Assembly (NCBI GenBank): GCA_037447655.1
Contig: JBBHKE010002273.1
Coordinates: 20,584-84,583 of the forward strand
Source of the DNA: Zygnema cylindricum
Lineage: Eukaryota > Streptophyta > Zygnematophyceae > Zygnematales > Zygnemataceae
Direction of reading: 5' to 3'
Length of the DNA: 64,000 nucleotides
Position 1 is the first letter of the stretch; the number at the start of each line of letters is the position of its first letter. Of this stretch, positions 1 to 12,100 are shown in pieces. A program made the position numbers and the translations under genes. A model generated the notes under the pieces. That model did not search any database, had not been told where the DNA came from, and saw nothing but the letters and a program-made list of their open reading frames with translations.

Positions 1-1219
1 AAGTTTAGAACTGAACGCATGGTACATGGACGCATGCTTCATTAGTACGCTGTTTTGAAAATATGTAAAACGTGAAACCCTAAAAATGAGCTGGCGTACA
101 GACTGGCGTCTGCAAAATGTATAAAAGTTTTGTCGCATGATTACTTCGTACGCAGGTACATGGTACGCAAGTCAAGATTTGAAGTTAAGTTTGTCAGTGC
201 TAAAAATCTGAAAGATATTCAATATCAGATCGTAGCTTGCGTGGCGCCAGTCAATTTAGAACACGCTACGTGATGGAACTTCGACTCAATCGACTCGGTC
301 TGTAGAGTTTGCCGTACAGAAACGTATGATGGAACTTCACCCTAATTATGATTCGCGGTGTCCTGTAACTGCCAAAACGTAGGTGAAAGCTTCGTCGAAA
401 ATGCGAAAGCAAAAAGAAATCTTGACTTGTGTACCTGCTGGATATTTACATATTTAGGTCCAATTCCAGAAGAGAATTAGAAAAACAAAGGCAAAGAAAT
501 ATCTTGCGCGTAACGTGGATCCGCACTATGAATACGAATGCACATTATCCACCACGTACTGGATGTCTTCCACTTAACGGTGGCGCACCTGCGTCCAAGC
601 GGGTTCGAACTCCGGACTTCGTAGTGCAGTTTAGCAATCGAGTTCCCAGATGGCGTGGCAGCGCGCTTATCCACGACACTGGACACGGAAAATGACTTCT
701 GACCAAACCAAAATACGAATTTGTATTAAAAGTAGTACTGTATTGAAATAAACTCATCCAAAGGTACATAACTTGCTCATTTGTTCGTACGGTCTGTGTA
801 CCCATGTACCTAGTTGTACGGTACGTCAGAGTGTGAATCTGCCGTTGGAGATTCTCGTTTACAAAAAAATAAAGAAAAAGAGTAAAATTAAATACCGATA
901 ACGATAGTAAATTAATGGACTGGCTCGTAGGTACTTTAGGTGTTCATGGCAGCTATGAAACTGTAGCGTTGAAACTTTTTGGTAAAGCAATTCACTTTCC
1001 ATCTTTAATTTAAACCTACTGTACTGTATTTTAATACTTCATTTTATTACTTTGTTTTAATACTTTATTTGAATAATTTGTATCCATATCCTTTCAAGCT
1101 CTTTCCTAATAATGTGCGACTGAGTTTTATGTTCACATTTTGAACAGTAACACGTATTCTATACAGTTTCACTGTCTAATTCAGTTTTTGACCAATTTTT
1201 TTTTGTGTAGTCAGAAGAA
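1..1219. other. 5' flank of the M48 gene
   Basis: No convincing coding exon is visible. The last bases before the first ATG (about 1195-1210) are a T-run followed by GTGTAG, which looks like a 3' splice acceptor, so a 5'-UTR intron with an upstream non-coding exon is likely. A tRNA-like segment lies at about 595-690. Two short direct repeats beginning GATGGAACTTC occur near 272 and 330. No TATA box could be assigned. Confidence 0.4.
595..690 (-). repeat. tRNA-like / SINE-head candidate
   Basis: Read on the minus strand there is an A-box-like TGGATAAGCG (about 665-674) and, about 60 bp on, AGTTCGAACCC (about 603-613), a near-perfect Pol III B box. No clean cloverleaf could be drawn, so this is more likely a SINE head or tRNA relic than a working tRNA. 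Confidence 0.3.
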
Positions 1220-4200
1220 ATGGCAACTTTCATTTCATCTCAGAAGCTTTCTGTGAACTTATCCTTTGGTATTAAAAAGAATTTGCTTTTTTCTGGAGCT
1301 GTTTATCTGGAGAATCCCTGGTCCAATGGTCCTTTACCTAAAAACCGTCCAGGTTCATTGACGTACCGACGTCATTCAGTTTCTATGGCGATTGGAAATG
1401 CAGAAATTCTCCCAAGCGAAAAGGTCAATCTTCAAGCTTTTCAGTCTATGTATTTACGTTTTGGTTCTTTATTATTGATTTTGATTTGCTGGTTTTGGTT
1501 TTGGATTTGATTTGGTTCTTTTTTATTGATTTTGATTTTGATTTTGATTTTTTCAAATTAACAGCTTTCTTAATTTCTTCTGAGCATTATTTAAACGTCT
1601 GTTCATTTTTTTTTTTCCTGAGCTTGTGTCTTTTTGTTTTTTGTTTTCTGATTTTCTATTTGTTTTTATTAATTGCTGCCAAATAAGCTGTCTTTGTTCC
1701 AAAGCTCCTGTCAAATTAAAAGGACATTTGTGTCTTTCGTTTGCTTACTGATTTTTCCTATACCATCTCTCTTCTCTTTTTGGTCCATATTATACAAAAT
1801 TGGCAAACTCAATCACTTTCATGAGATTCAAGTCAAGTCATTGTTAAATGTGGACTAATTACAGACATATGTCAGTTTATTTGTCTTTTGCCCTCTTGTC
1901 AATCTGTATTATGAGCCATGTTTTCAAACTGTTTCCAGCCTCAATCTGTTTCAATTGTAAAACTGATGATTTGTCCTTTGTAGGTAGAAAGCAATAGACA
2001 CCGCCCGTCGCTATTAAAGCTAATCACTCTCATTTGGACGTGTGTTTTTTTGATCCAAAACCATAAATTAGTGTTAGTAACACTATTTAGTTAAGTGGCC
2101 CATATTGAGCCACGTGGCAAAACATAATTTTAGTGTGGTTGATTTCCAATAAAGTGTTAACTCTTACAATTTACTACTTCTAGAAGCAATGTAGGGGGTA
2201 AGTTAAGTGTTAGGAGATGTGATGGATTATAGTCCATTCTTTAGAAACACTATTTTGTGAGTTTCGCTAAGAAAAAAAGTAGCGACCAAATTAATGTTAT
2301 TAACAATAATAAAGATGGGCAACGTAGTTTTAAAAGCTTAATACACCCCCATCGCTTTAAGAGTTGGTGAATTTTATCACTTTATAATAGTTGACTACAC
2401 TAAATGATGTCCAACCACGTGGCTTCTTATGGGCCACATAACTTAATAGTAGCACTAATTTATGATTTTTGGGTAAAAATCATGAAGCTGTGGCTCGAAT
2501 TAGCGTTTTTTACTCTAATAGTGATGAAAGGTGTGCTTAACTGTGTGAAAGGTTTGCATTTCAGGAAAAGAGAGAGGTTCCACCTCATCGCACTCAGCCA
2601 GCTGTGCTTTTTAGCAGTCTTGGAGCCGACGAGTTTCGTCACCCACTGGACCGCCAGGTCAGCTATTAGCATGTGTTAAAAGACCAACCAATTGGCTTCT
2701 TCTTTTATTTTAATTATTTATTTATGCATAAATGTTGCATGGTAGATTTTGTTGTTCTACCAATGAAAATTCGGATGGTTGGCAAAAAAAGCCGTGTTCG
2801 CAAGATGGTGTGCAATATTTGGGTAGGAAGCAACAACTTGGCCTGACTCTATTGTTTTTATTTGATGAAGGAGTAATAGAGGGGAATGGAAATGACTGTT
2901 GTGGGTAATTTGTATGGTATACACATCAATAACTCAAGTAGTTGAATGGTTGAATTGTGAATCTTTGGAATTGTAGCATTGAACTTCAGGAAAGTGTCTT
3001 AAAAGATAGTCTTAATAGATGACTTAAGAGATAATTCGTAAAGATGTCTCAGAAGATGTTTGAAAAAGGTGGCTTGAAAAATGTAATGACATGGTTGCAG
3101 AACACAGCGTTGCTCCAAGCTTTTCCGGGTCTGAAGAACCTAGGGCAATTGCTTTTAGGTGAGAGGCTATACTTTTATGCTTTAAAGGGCAAGATACAGG
3201 CTGGTTTCTTTTATAGCTTGACAAAACATAACGTGGATAGCTCACTTCTTTTTTCGATCCGGGAACGCTGGAATTGCATTGGCTGTTAGTGGAAAAAAAC
3301 TCAGAATGCATTACATAAACATTTTGTTGAACCGTGGATTTTTTGTTCATGGAACGGACCTTTCGGAGCTTTTCCTGCTGACATTATAAAAAGCTGTTAG
3401 ATACTTGTTTTTGTCTCGTGTATGTCATCTTTTGATCAATGGATACCACTAGAAGGTCAATTTGGTTTCAAGTAAAAAAAAAAAAAAATGTGGAACAAAC
3501 TAGTTTACCCTCCATCGAAAGAATTACACCGCCCATCGCTGTTAGAGTCCATGAATTATTAGAGTTAGCATTTTATTAGAATCAACTACACTTAATTGTG
3601 CCACATGGTTCATTATTCATTAGTTTTAATCTATGATTTTGGTTTAAAAGAACACTCACTTAAATTAGAGCGATTCACTCTATATTGCCCCAAGGCATGC
3701 ATTAATTATTTCATTCGGGTTGGGAACAGGTCCTATGACGGAACAGATGATGCTTTTAGAAAATATGGGCACCTCTGTCCTGGTTAGTGAGTCCCAGGTG
3801 AGTTTTGCATTGGATTTTTGGAGGGGTATCTGTGGTTCGCATTAGTATATACATTTTTTTTTTAAGGAAGGTCTCTGTACTGGTGCCTGCATAGATAGTA
3901 GTGTCTAGAAAAATAAAAGAAAGGAACTAATCACCAACGTCCTCCAGAAGCCCAAGTTACCACACACAATAATGTACTCTGGTTCTGTACGACCAACAAT
4001 GGATAGTTGATTATTTAGAAAATTTGCTACAATCATTTGAAGGCATAATGCAGTTTAGGCAATGTGGATTCTAAGCAAAACAGGATGCCCTCCACCGTTG
4101 AAATCATTTACCGAAAGAAAATTGATGCATATATCAAAAGAATGTTGGTGCAAGTATGAAACAATACAACTGCACTTATCGAAAGAATGTCAATGTAATT

Positions 4201-7200
4201 ATCAACAGAATGTCAATGCAATTATCAATAGTACCGCTTTCTAAAGATTACGGGATGTTTGCAGCTCTCTCGATTGCATGTTTTGATGCAAGAAGCTGCT
4301 TCAATACTAGGAATGCCTGCCCCGGACCTTTACGTCAGACAAAGTCCGGTTCCTAATGCTTATACATTGGCCATAGCGGGAAGACGGCCATTTGTTGTTA
4401 TCCATACAGCATTAGTGGAGCTACTTACACCAGCAGAGTTACAAGTGAGAAGCCCAAGAATTTTTAGGTGTTTATTGACAAGGAATAAAGGTTTGAAACT
4501 GTTGCGAGGCAAAACGCAGTTATTTATCGTCAGGAATGTTCAATAATTGCCATTGGTTGAAGAGATCAGGAGGTTTGCATGGTCAGTTTTTTACAGTTGT
4601 TTAAAGGACTGCGACTATTTAAAGCTGTTCATCCAATTATTTCTATATTTGATCACTAGTTTCACTGTGTTTTCACGAAGAGTCTTAGTTAAGAAAGTTA
4701 TAGCATAGTCAGAGTGTTGGAACCTAAAATTGTTAATCATATTGTTTCTTTCTTTGGTCACTGGTTCAGCAACTTTTAATAAAGAGTCTTAACTATGAAT
4801 GATAAAGCTAAGTCAGTGTTTGAGGAAAATACTGTTAATATATTGGGTTTCTATATTTGCTCACTGGTTCAATGAGTTTTAATGAAGAGCGATTAATGAC
4901 GTAAGTGATAAATGAGGAGTTTTAATTCAAGAATGATAAAGCAAAGTTAAGAGTGTTGAATTTTTCTGTCTCTGAAGACCCAAATCAAATAAACAGAATG
5001 ATTGAATAAGGACTATGGAGGGTCAACAGGCAGTTCTTGCACATGAGCTCGGTCATCTCAAATGTGATCACGGAATCTGGCTCACTTTTGCAAATGTTCT
5101 TGCTTTGGGGGCATATTCTGTTCCAGGTAAGACGATATATGGCCCATCGCTATCAGTTTTACACATTTTTCGGGCTCTAAAACGCTTGCTAACTATATTT
5201 CCAACCGCTGGATTTATTTTGTTTGGGGAGCAGTAGAAATGTAATGGTCTGACCTTTCGATCTTAGTGTCACGATTGAAAATTGGAAGACTCTGTGATGA
5301 GAAAAAATACTTAAAACTGCTCGAAAAAGATTCAATACTATGGGTACATTATGGTCATTCGTTTTTGTCGACTAGAGTCGATGAGAAAACAAGTGATCCA
5401 AGAATTTCTTGTCCGATTTACAAATTGAATTTGCTGTGTGACAAGCTGGTGTCGTTTTATTTGGGATTATTGCAGGCCTTGGGGCAATGATTGCACGAAA
5501 TTTGGAAGATCAACTGATGCGATGGTTGAGGGCCGCAGAGTTGACTTGCGACAGGGCGGCTCTCCTTGTTGCTCAGGATCCAAAGGTAAAAATAAAGGGA
5601 CGATTTTTAACATATTGAAAGGAGTAGTAGTACACCGTGAATCGCAGTAGCGTTATTAACACTAATCCGGTCCTAGTTTTTTGTGCCCCCTGAACACAAA
5701 CAAGCGTTAATATTTCTAATTGTTATTTTTTAACATGTGGCTCACAATCTTCCGTGCCATTCGCATCTGAGTTTGAACTATTAACACTTAAACAGTTCTT
5801 GTACTAATTATTTTCTTAACGCTGATAGAGATTCAGGATGTAATATTAATAGTAGTCAGGAATTACAGGAGTTTCTTTAGCATCTGATTGGTCTTTCCTC
5901 ACTAAGTATGTTTGATTCAGGCAGGATAAAGAGGTACTATTGTTGAATGAAATAACTGTTACTTATTCGTATGCTCTTCAACCCCACCTTGAAGCTGCTC
6001 CAATTTGGGTCTGACTACATACATTGTCTTTTTTCACACATTTCGTCACTGAAACTTTGCATCACATCTTCACAATTGTGGCCACCTTTTGCGAGCTTGT
6101 TTGTTCCTTACTTTCCATATTTACAGTATTTTCCATTATTTTTATAAAAGCCGACAAAGCCGGAAATGCCTTGTCGTTTTATACCGTTAATAGTATGATC
6201 TCCGACTGTTGTATTGAATCCTAAAGAGCCTTGAATCCTTGAACTTTTACACCGGTTTGTATCCGTTTTAATTGTTTTTAATCCTAAGAGCATTGAACAC
6301 GTAAATATTTACACCAGTTTGTATCCGTTTAAACGTGAAATAGCTATTGCTGTTTTGAACCCTACATTAGTCCTGAACACTTAATACTAAAAATACCCAC
6401 AGAACGTCGAAGTGAAGCCAAGGCTAGGTGAAAGCTTTGTCGAAAACGACAAAGCAAAAACTGTGGTTTTCCGTGGGGAGTGGCATCAGGTGGTTGTTTC
6501 GGTGCTCATGAAATTGGCAGGTGGCAGTCCCTCATTGGCCGCGGATTTAAGTGTGGATGCCTTTTTGCAACAAGCTCGGTCTTATGACGAAGCGGCTTCC
6601 AGTAGTCCTCTCGCTTGGTATTTAAGGTGAGTCGATCGGTTTCTTCAATTAGGCCATGTTTAAAAATCAATTTTAATCTTAATCTTAATCCTTATCTTAA
6701 TGGGTTCGTCAGTTAGGCCATATTTGGAAATCCAGTTTTGATGTTTTTGAAAATAAAGCTATTGAATTCTTAAAAGTCAAGATTTTAAAATTTTGAAAAG
6801 TTTGAATGAAAGTTTTCAGTCCAATTTGCACAAGGAGAGAAATCGTGTTAGTTTCTGATACAGGGTAATAGTTAACACCAAATATAGAGTAGCATAAAAG
6901 TATGAAATAGTTTGGTTGGAGGTTGGGACATAAGGATGGTCTATCACTTCCTATCTGAGGATGGTTTGGGGTCCTCTCACCATATATGGTTTGACTATAT
7001 GTATTTGTATCATATGTTTATGTTCTTTCCTCCCTCTTTCTTCTGTCGTTGTTAATTTTCTTTTGAAACTAACTGGGTGTGTCCTTGTCCAATGTTGCAC
7101 TCCCCGTTTTGTTTTTTGGAAGCTTTGGTTTGCTTTTACTATCCATGTATTGGTGAGTTTCTTCACATTAGTTAAGCAAATTTTTGTTTCACATACTGAT

Positions 7201-7507
7201 TGGAGGAGATATTTTATACCGTCTTTCTTTTCAGTTCAATGATAGCATAAATACGATGGAAAGTTGTTTTTCTAACTTCTTCTGCCTTAGAGGTTGAAGA
7301 CAAATGTTCTTAAAAGATATTGTTATTAATTCCCCGTTTTTGAAACTGGTGTTTCGCAGAAATGCTCAAACTCGTCAGCTTTCTCATCCCCTCCCTGTGT
7401 TACGGGCTCGAGAAGTTGACCAATGGTCTCGAAGTCGAGAGTACAAGGCTCTTATAGGGAGTGGTCGGAGAGAGGCCGCGTCTCGAGGAATAGTTTCAAC
7501 CTCGTGA
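1220..7507 (+). CDS. M48-family zinc metallopeptidase, plastid-type (nine exons)
   Basis: Coding exons, all with GT-AG borders and compatible phases: 1220-1423, 2565-2657, 3101-3158, 3730-3797, 4265-4444, 5030-5126, 5476-5585, 6490-6626, 7360-7507. They sum to 1095 nt, a 364-residue protein. The order of conserved blocks follows the plant M48 peptidase family (Arabidopsis At3g27110 type): ADEFRHPLD (exon 2), AFPGLKNLG (exon 3), APDLYVRQSPVPNAYTLA (exon 4), then the zinc site HELGH at residues 206-210 (His ligands and catalytic Glu, exon 5). The AAELTCDRAAL block has the probable third ligand Glu255 (exon 6). A hydrophobic stretch at about 213-240 may be membrane-associated. The first ~60 residues are Ser/Asn-rich with few acids, as in a chloroplast transit peptide. 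The exon 1 donor (GTCAAT) is weak and chosen by phase; the other borders are well supported by family similarity. No internal stop breaks the joined frame, so the gene looks functional. The exact substrate is unknown. Confidence 0.88.
1998..2203 (-). mobile_element. MITE family copy A (intron 1)
   Basis: About 205 bp, beginning CACCGCCCGTCGCT and ending in a degenerate complement (GCAATGTAGGGGGT). Its reverse complement aligns with copy C at 3526 over the central part, which includes a GCCACGTGG-type motif. It lies between exons 1 and 2 of the M48 gene. Confidence 0.5.
2343..2535 (+). mobile_element. MITE family copy B (intron 1)
   Basis: About 193 bp, starting ACACCCCCATCGCT and ending in an imperfect inverted copy (AGTGATGAAAGGTGT). 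The flanks GCTTAA (2336-2341) and GCTTAA (2535-2540) may be a target duplication. It shares its interior with copies A and C and ends only 25-30 bp before exon 2 of the M48 gene. Confidence 0.5.
3526..3698 (+). mobile_element. MITE family copy C (intron 3)
   Basis: About 170 bp, beginning ACACCGCCCATCGCT. The right end is degenerate (ACTCTATATTGCCCC). The interior matches copy A in inverted orientation and copy B directly. It ends about 30 bp before exon 4 of the M48 gene. Confidence 0.5.
4640..4965 (+). repeat. Diverged tandem repeat in intron 5
   Basis: Phrases of the type CACTGGTTCA...TTTTAATAAAGAGTCTTA recur about every 110-120 bp (near 4655, 4760 and 4862), followed by repeats of GAATGATAAAGC. 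This looks like an old tandem duplication inside the intron. No coding potential is seen. Confidence 0.35.
5633..5846. mobile_element. Putative MITE in intron 7
   Basis: About 213 bp with imperfect terminal inverted repeats: TACACCGTGAATCGCAGTAG at the left and TCAGGATGTA preceded by CGCTGATAG at the right. The interior differs from MITEs A-C. No clear target duplication is visible. Confidence 0.3.
6219..6336 (+). repeat. Two-copy tandem repeat in intron 7
   Basis: Two adjacent units of about 60 bp, each with AATCCTAA(A)GAGC, TTGAAC or close to it, and TTTACACC(G/A)GTTTGTATCCG. They lie in the large intron before exon 8 of the M48 gene. Confidence 0.45.
6434..6455. other. Perfect hairpin near an acceptor site
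   Basis: GCTTTGTCG and CGACAAAGC form a 9-bp stem around an AAAA loop, 34 bp upstream of the exon 8 acceptor. A related sequence (GGTGAAAGCTTCGTCGAAAA) occurs near 383. It could be a small dispersed repeat or a structured intron element. Confidence 0.3.
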
Positions 7508-9197
7508 TGATACAATTGAGCCTCTAGTCTAAACTTCTCCCTTGTGTATAATTTTCATTCACCTTAATTATAGACGATTTTGGAAACATTATTTCAATTG
7601 TGGCAGACATCCGTGACTCTAGTAGATGTCTGTATATATTGGGTACTTCTTGTTGGAAAAAAATGTTACGCAGATAGTATATATGCTTTTGTTTGTCACT
7701 TCATTTGATATACAGTGAGAAGGATGTAAGTGACGACCATGGCTTTTATAAACATAACTCAAAGTATGGCTTTGGTGCATCGAGGATTCATTGATGTTTT
7801 TGACAATATCGGAGCAACTTTGGGAACTTACACTCCAACAAGCATGTGGATTAGTTGATGATTCAAACTGTTCTATGCTTTTTTTTTTTTTGTTCAAGTA
7901 GATGTCGCTATTTTCCTCTACAAGTTACACAGGTTTGCATGGAGTGAAATATTGCAATAATTTTCATGACGTTTCTTTGAAATTATTAATGCGAAGGCGG
8001 TGCAATAAGACATAGCATAATTTCAATAAAATTTTCTGGCTTGGTTGTAGGACACCCCTTGTCGTGAACAGTACACCTTGTATCATTATTGCTGCTGGTA
8101 TTGCTTTTGCCACGTTAATCAGCTATTCTCTCTGCATTTGTGTTCAATTTTTGTTCAGATTTCGCCAATAAGAAAGGAAGCATGATACCTTTCCAATGCA
8201 ACCGTTGGATTAAAATGAGTAAGATGCAAAGACTGAAAAACAAATGAGCCCTGACGGTGTTATATGTAGAACCATAGCACCGACTACCCATAAATTCAGG
8301 AACTTCCGGTCAAATAAAAATTTCACCTAAGGTAAAAGCTCCAAAGTATCAGAAACTTGCAAACCATTTACGCCTATATAACTTGAATGAAATTTCCATT
8401 TTTATTTGTCCTGTGCGGCATGGAGGGAGACATAATAATATGAAATCTTAGAAAATTGTAGAGGGTTACATACATCGTACGCCTGTTATTCCAGATCTAC
8501 AATCCACTATTAGAAACGCTTTTGAGCCCCAAAATATAAAAATCCAGTGGTAACCTTCCGGAGGTGTGTTACATCTGCATGCGAAATTGAGGATTTACAT
8601 GCTGAAACAAGATACAGTGAGAACATAGAAATACATTAAAATGCTTCGCGGTAAAATTTGTCAATTATTAAAATCGTTTTCCAATTGTTCAAATCAACTT
8701 AAACAAAAGTACGTCGACTAAGAACCTCGACTTCAAGTCCCTTGTTTCTATAAGTGCCTAATTACACATTCTTCTTACAGATGTTGAGATGGTTACGTTG
8801 ACAATAGTTGTCCTATTTTTATCAGTAAATCTAACTAGGGTTAAATGAGTGTGTTTTCTGCTCCACAACTATCCCTGAGAGTTACTTTCATAGTTTCTTC
8901 TACAAATTTGGTGTTCCAACCAAGCGAGTCAACCGTACTTCAGAACACACCAGGAATCACAACTATATCATTCACAGATAAAAGAGGATTATGGAATCAA
9001 AACTGCAGCAAATGCCCACTTCTAAATGCCACATACACCACTTCTATATCTTGGCCTGATTATAAGTGTCCTATGCCCCATGGCTTTCATCGTTAATGAT
9101 AAAAAAAATAGGCCATACCAAGGATCTCCATGACAGCTTAGTCATCATCATCAACAAACACAACATCGCGACTCATCATCACCGAACATAACTTTAA
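7508..9197. other. Convergent intergenic region
   Basis: About 1.7 kb between the stop codons of two convergent genes. It must hold both 3' UTRs and polyadenylation sites, but these cannot be placed securely. It is AT-rich. A 40-codon open stretch near 8051-8171 has a hydrophobic segment but no recognisable similarity. Short repeats of GTCATCATCA near 9140 echo the acidic C-terminal codons of the downstream gene. Confidence 0.5.
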
Positions 9198-12100
9198 TTA
9201 GTCATCATCACCAAACGTAATCTTTTTGCCAGTTCCTGCAACAGCTAGCATCTTCGCCTGGGCAGCTTTAGCAGCCCAAGAAGGATGGTTTTGTGCTAAA
9301 ACTTCCCGTGACTCAGTTGAGTGTCCCCTATTATCCTTAAACTCTTTTTGGCCTTTCCCTTCTCTCCAATCTCTAGACTTACCGCTGATATTTCCCGTAA
9401 CCCTCTTATTAACCTCGTTATAATTCCTGTTCTCTCGTTTTTCGTCTCTTCCCACGACCTGTCGACCTCCTTGAAGACTCTTCCTTTTATCAACAAACGG
9501 AGGAGCTCTTGGTCCCAATTTTCTGTCTTGAGAGGAGCCTTTTCCGATATGTTTTGCACTGTTTCCATATTTCATCTCAGCCAGTCTGCAGAAAATTTCC
9601 AACGAACATATCACCGTATAAGTCAGTTTCTTGCCTTCAAATTCCCTCTTTCTTTGTCTTTCTAAGATTCCTTGTTACCCCATTCTTAAACAGTAAAGAA
9701 AAAACAGTGAAGAAAGTTGACATTAAGCACTACAAATCAACAATGAAGTAAGACATTCTAAATAATGGGGATAAAATCCTTTGTAAAACTTGACTACAAT
9801 CGGAAACAATGCAGCGCATATCCAATGTTAACAACGGAAAGCTTTTTTTATTTGATTTCTAGCCTTCTTTTGTTTAATGGGTTCTCCCCTTCACGACTCA
9901 ATGAAATTCATATGTTTACGCTTTCGGCTATTAGTAAATTAAAGCTCTACATTCATCTAATAAACAGTCTATACCAGCCGGTTATTTTGTATCATCATTC
10001 AACACGAAAGACCTACAACATTCTATATAATAAACCATATTCACTGTTTCCCTAGAATCATCTCCAGAGAAAACTCACACTACATGCCAAACTGACATGT
10101 GCTGATGTGACATGACAAATGATGTGACCCACTGGCCAACCACATGGATTGACATTTTAACAGCATCGTTTCATTTTTGTTTTAACACAATACCTTTGCC
10201 GTTCTCGCTGTCCCAACCGATTCTTTGCCTTCTTGTTGACTGCTTTAGACTTTGATTGCTTTTGGTTGCTCTCACGCAGGAAACGCCCATTTGCAAGCTG
10301 CAGTAAAAAAAACACCTCAACATAAGAGTATGCTAGTAAACTAATCCAGCTAAGTTACCAAATAAAAAAAAACAGTAGTTTAAGCATGCGATGACCTCAT
10401 GCATATTCATGATTAATCATATAAATCTGGTCTCAGATCACAGGAAATTTAGCGTACCACTTAATCCTTTCACAACTACTTTTGCTTCAATCGACTTAAA
10501 CGCCCTTCCAAACGACTTGCATCTTCAGCCCAGAAAAAAATAAAGAATACAGCAACTACGGCCCTCGTCACCTGTTACAAACTACCAACCAGTACAAAAA
10601 TACAGATCAAAAGTATCCACAGTAAGTTCTCCCACCTGTACTTCGGCAGCTTCGTCTGAATCAAAGTCGCTTTCAGACAGGCTTGGAGGAGGAGAGCTGT
10701 CCAAGAAAAAATCATCGTGTTCTTCGAACTTCTCCACCACAGTTTCATCTGGATTTGTGACAGCACCTGGAGAACCTGTTAACATAATAGGTTCCGGTTC
10801 TTCAACAAATCCTTCAGGAACGGAAACTTCCACCTCTACTTTCTTTACACTAGGAGCAATTCTAGCTACCTTTCGAGCCCCTCCACTATCCAACTCCAAT
10901 CCTTCTTGCTCGGAGCTTTTTTTCCGTTTCTGTCTTGCTCCCCCTTTTTCCTGCTGCACTTTGTTAACAAGCGGATGTTTGTTTGGCAATAAAGGGCGTT
11001 CCACAACTTCTGTTTCTCTCAAATTTTCTCTTTCAACCTCCCCTGTTCTACCTGTAGTCTCCTCATCATTACCAGCTTCCTCAGCCTCGTCTTTGAACCC
11101 CTCATCACCTTCCCCATTGGTGTCTCCTTCACTTGCCAAATTTGCAGCAGATTCTTTAGCCATTTGAGAAGTTGCTACCTCCTTTACTGCTATTCTTACA
11201 CAAGTGCTCCCCCGTATCCTCTGTTGAGCCCATTGCACTGCATCGCTATTAGCAACGCTGTTATTTGCCCCTTCATCTCCATTCGTTTGGTCTTCAGAGG
11301 GAACCACACCTGCCTCATCGCACACCTTGTTAAGGACAGGTTGCAAATTCAAGCCCTGCATTCAACCGAAACTCAAAGCTCGTGTCACAACTACAATTCA
11401 CTCGTTGCAGCACAATTGTGATTCATAACTCAAGTCTCGACTATAGTTTCAAAATCATGTCACGACTACACTTCACAACATGCCTCAAGCCTGGGTAAAC
11501 AATTGCCAAAAAGAACATCAATAATGATTAAATCACACAAATAATGATGATATGTAAAGTGACAGCGTAGAAGACTTGAGCTCCTGTATTGTTGTACGCT
11601 CCTCCTTGAGTAATACTTCATAGCTACCTAACTTAAAACACTTTGAAGGCTTTAGACACATAAAAAAGTTTGGCTTAACTTTTAACTTGATTGTGCCGAT
11701 TACAACACTGGTCGATATCAATGAAGCTTTTCGTTTTTAGTATGATCTCAGGTTTAAAAAAAAAATACTGGTAACGGCAGAAAAAGGAGAAACAAACAAA
11801 GATGAAAAAACTACCTTCCTTATAGAAACTACGGCTATCCAACAGAACTCCATGAGACACTGGTATCATTTACAAGGCTCAAAAAGAAGGCAACTCATTT
11901 ATCTTCCAAAATTTTGCCCAGATGATGAATATCTGTCAGTTTGTGAGGTTAAACTCTTCAATGTCAATACCTTTCGCTATAAAAATGGCAATTCTGAAGT
12001 GAACATGGTTTGGTTCTAAATCACAAAAATGTAAAATTGATTTGCGATGTTGAATGCTTATGTGATGTTTTTGAAAAAAGATCAGCAGTTTAATGCATGT

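Noticed and set aside
429-695. 88-codon open frame with an overlapping frame on the other strand
   Set aside because: No recognisable domain, no splice context, and the region overlaps a tRNA-like repeat; probably chance.
1486-1686. Phe/Leu-rich frame in intron 1 of the M48 gene
   Set aside because: Arises from T-rich low-complexity intron sequence and lies between well-supported exons.
8051-8171. Short frame with hydrophobic stretch after an AG, in the convergent intergenic region
   Set aside because: About 40 codons, no start in context, no family recognised; not enough to call an exon.
8845-9096. 83-codon frame (and a peptide-like stretch on the other strand)
   Set aside because: No matching partner exon or domain; it sits in the probable 3' region of two convergent genes.
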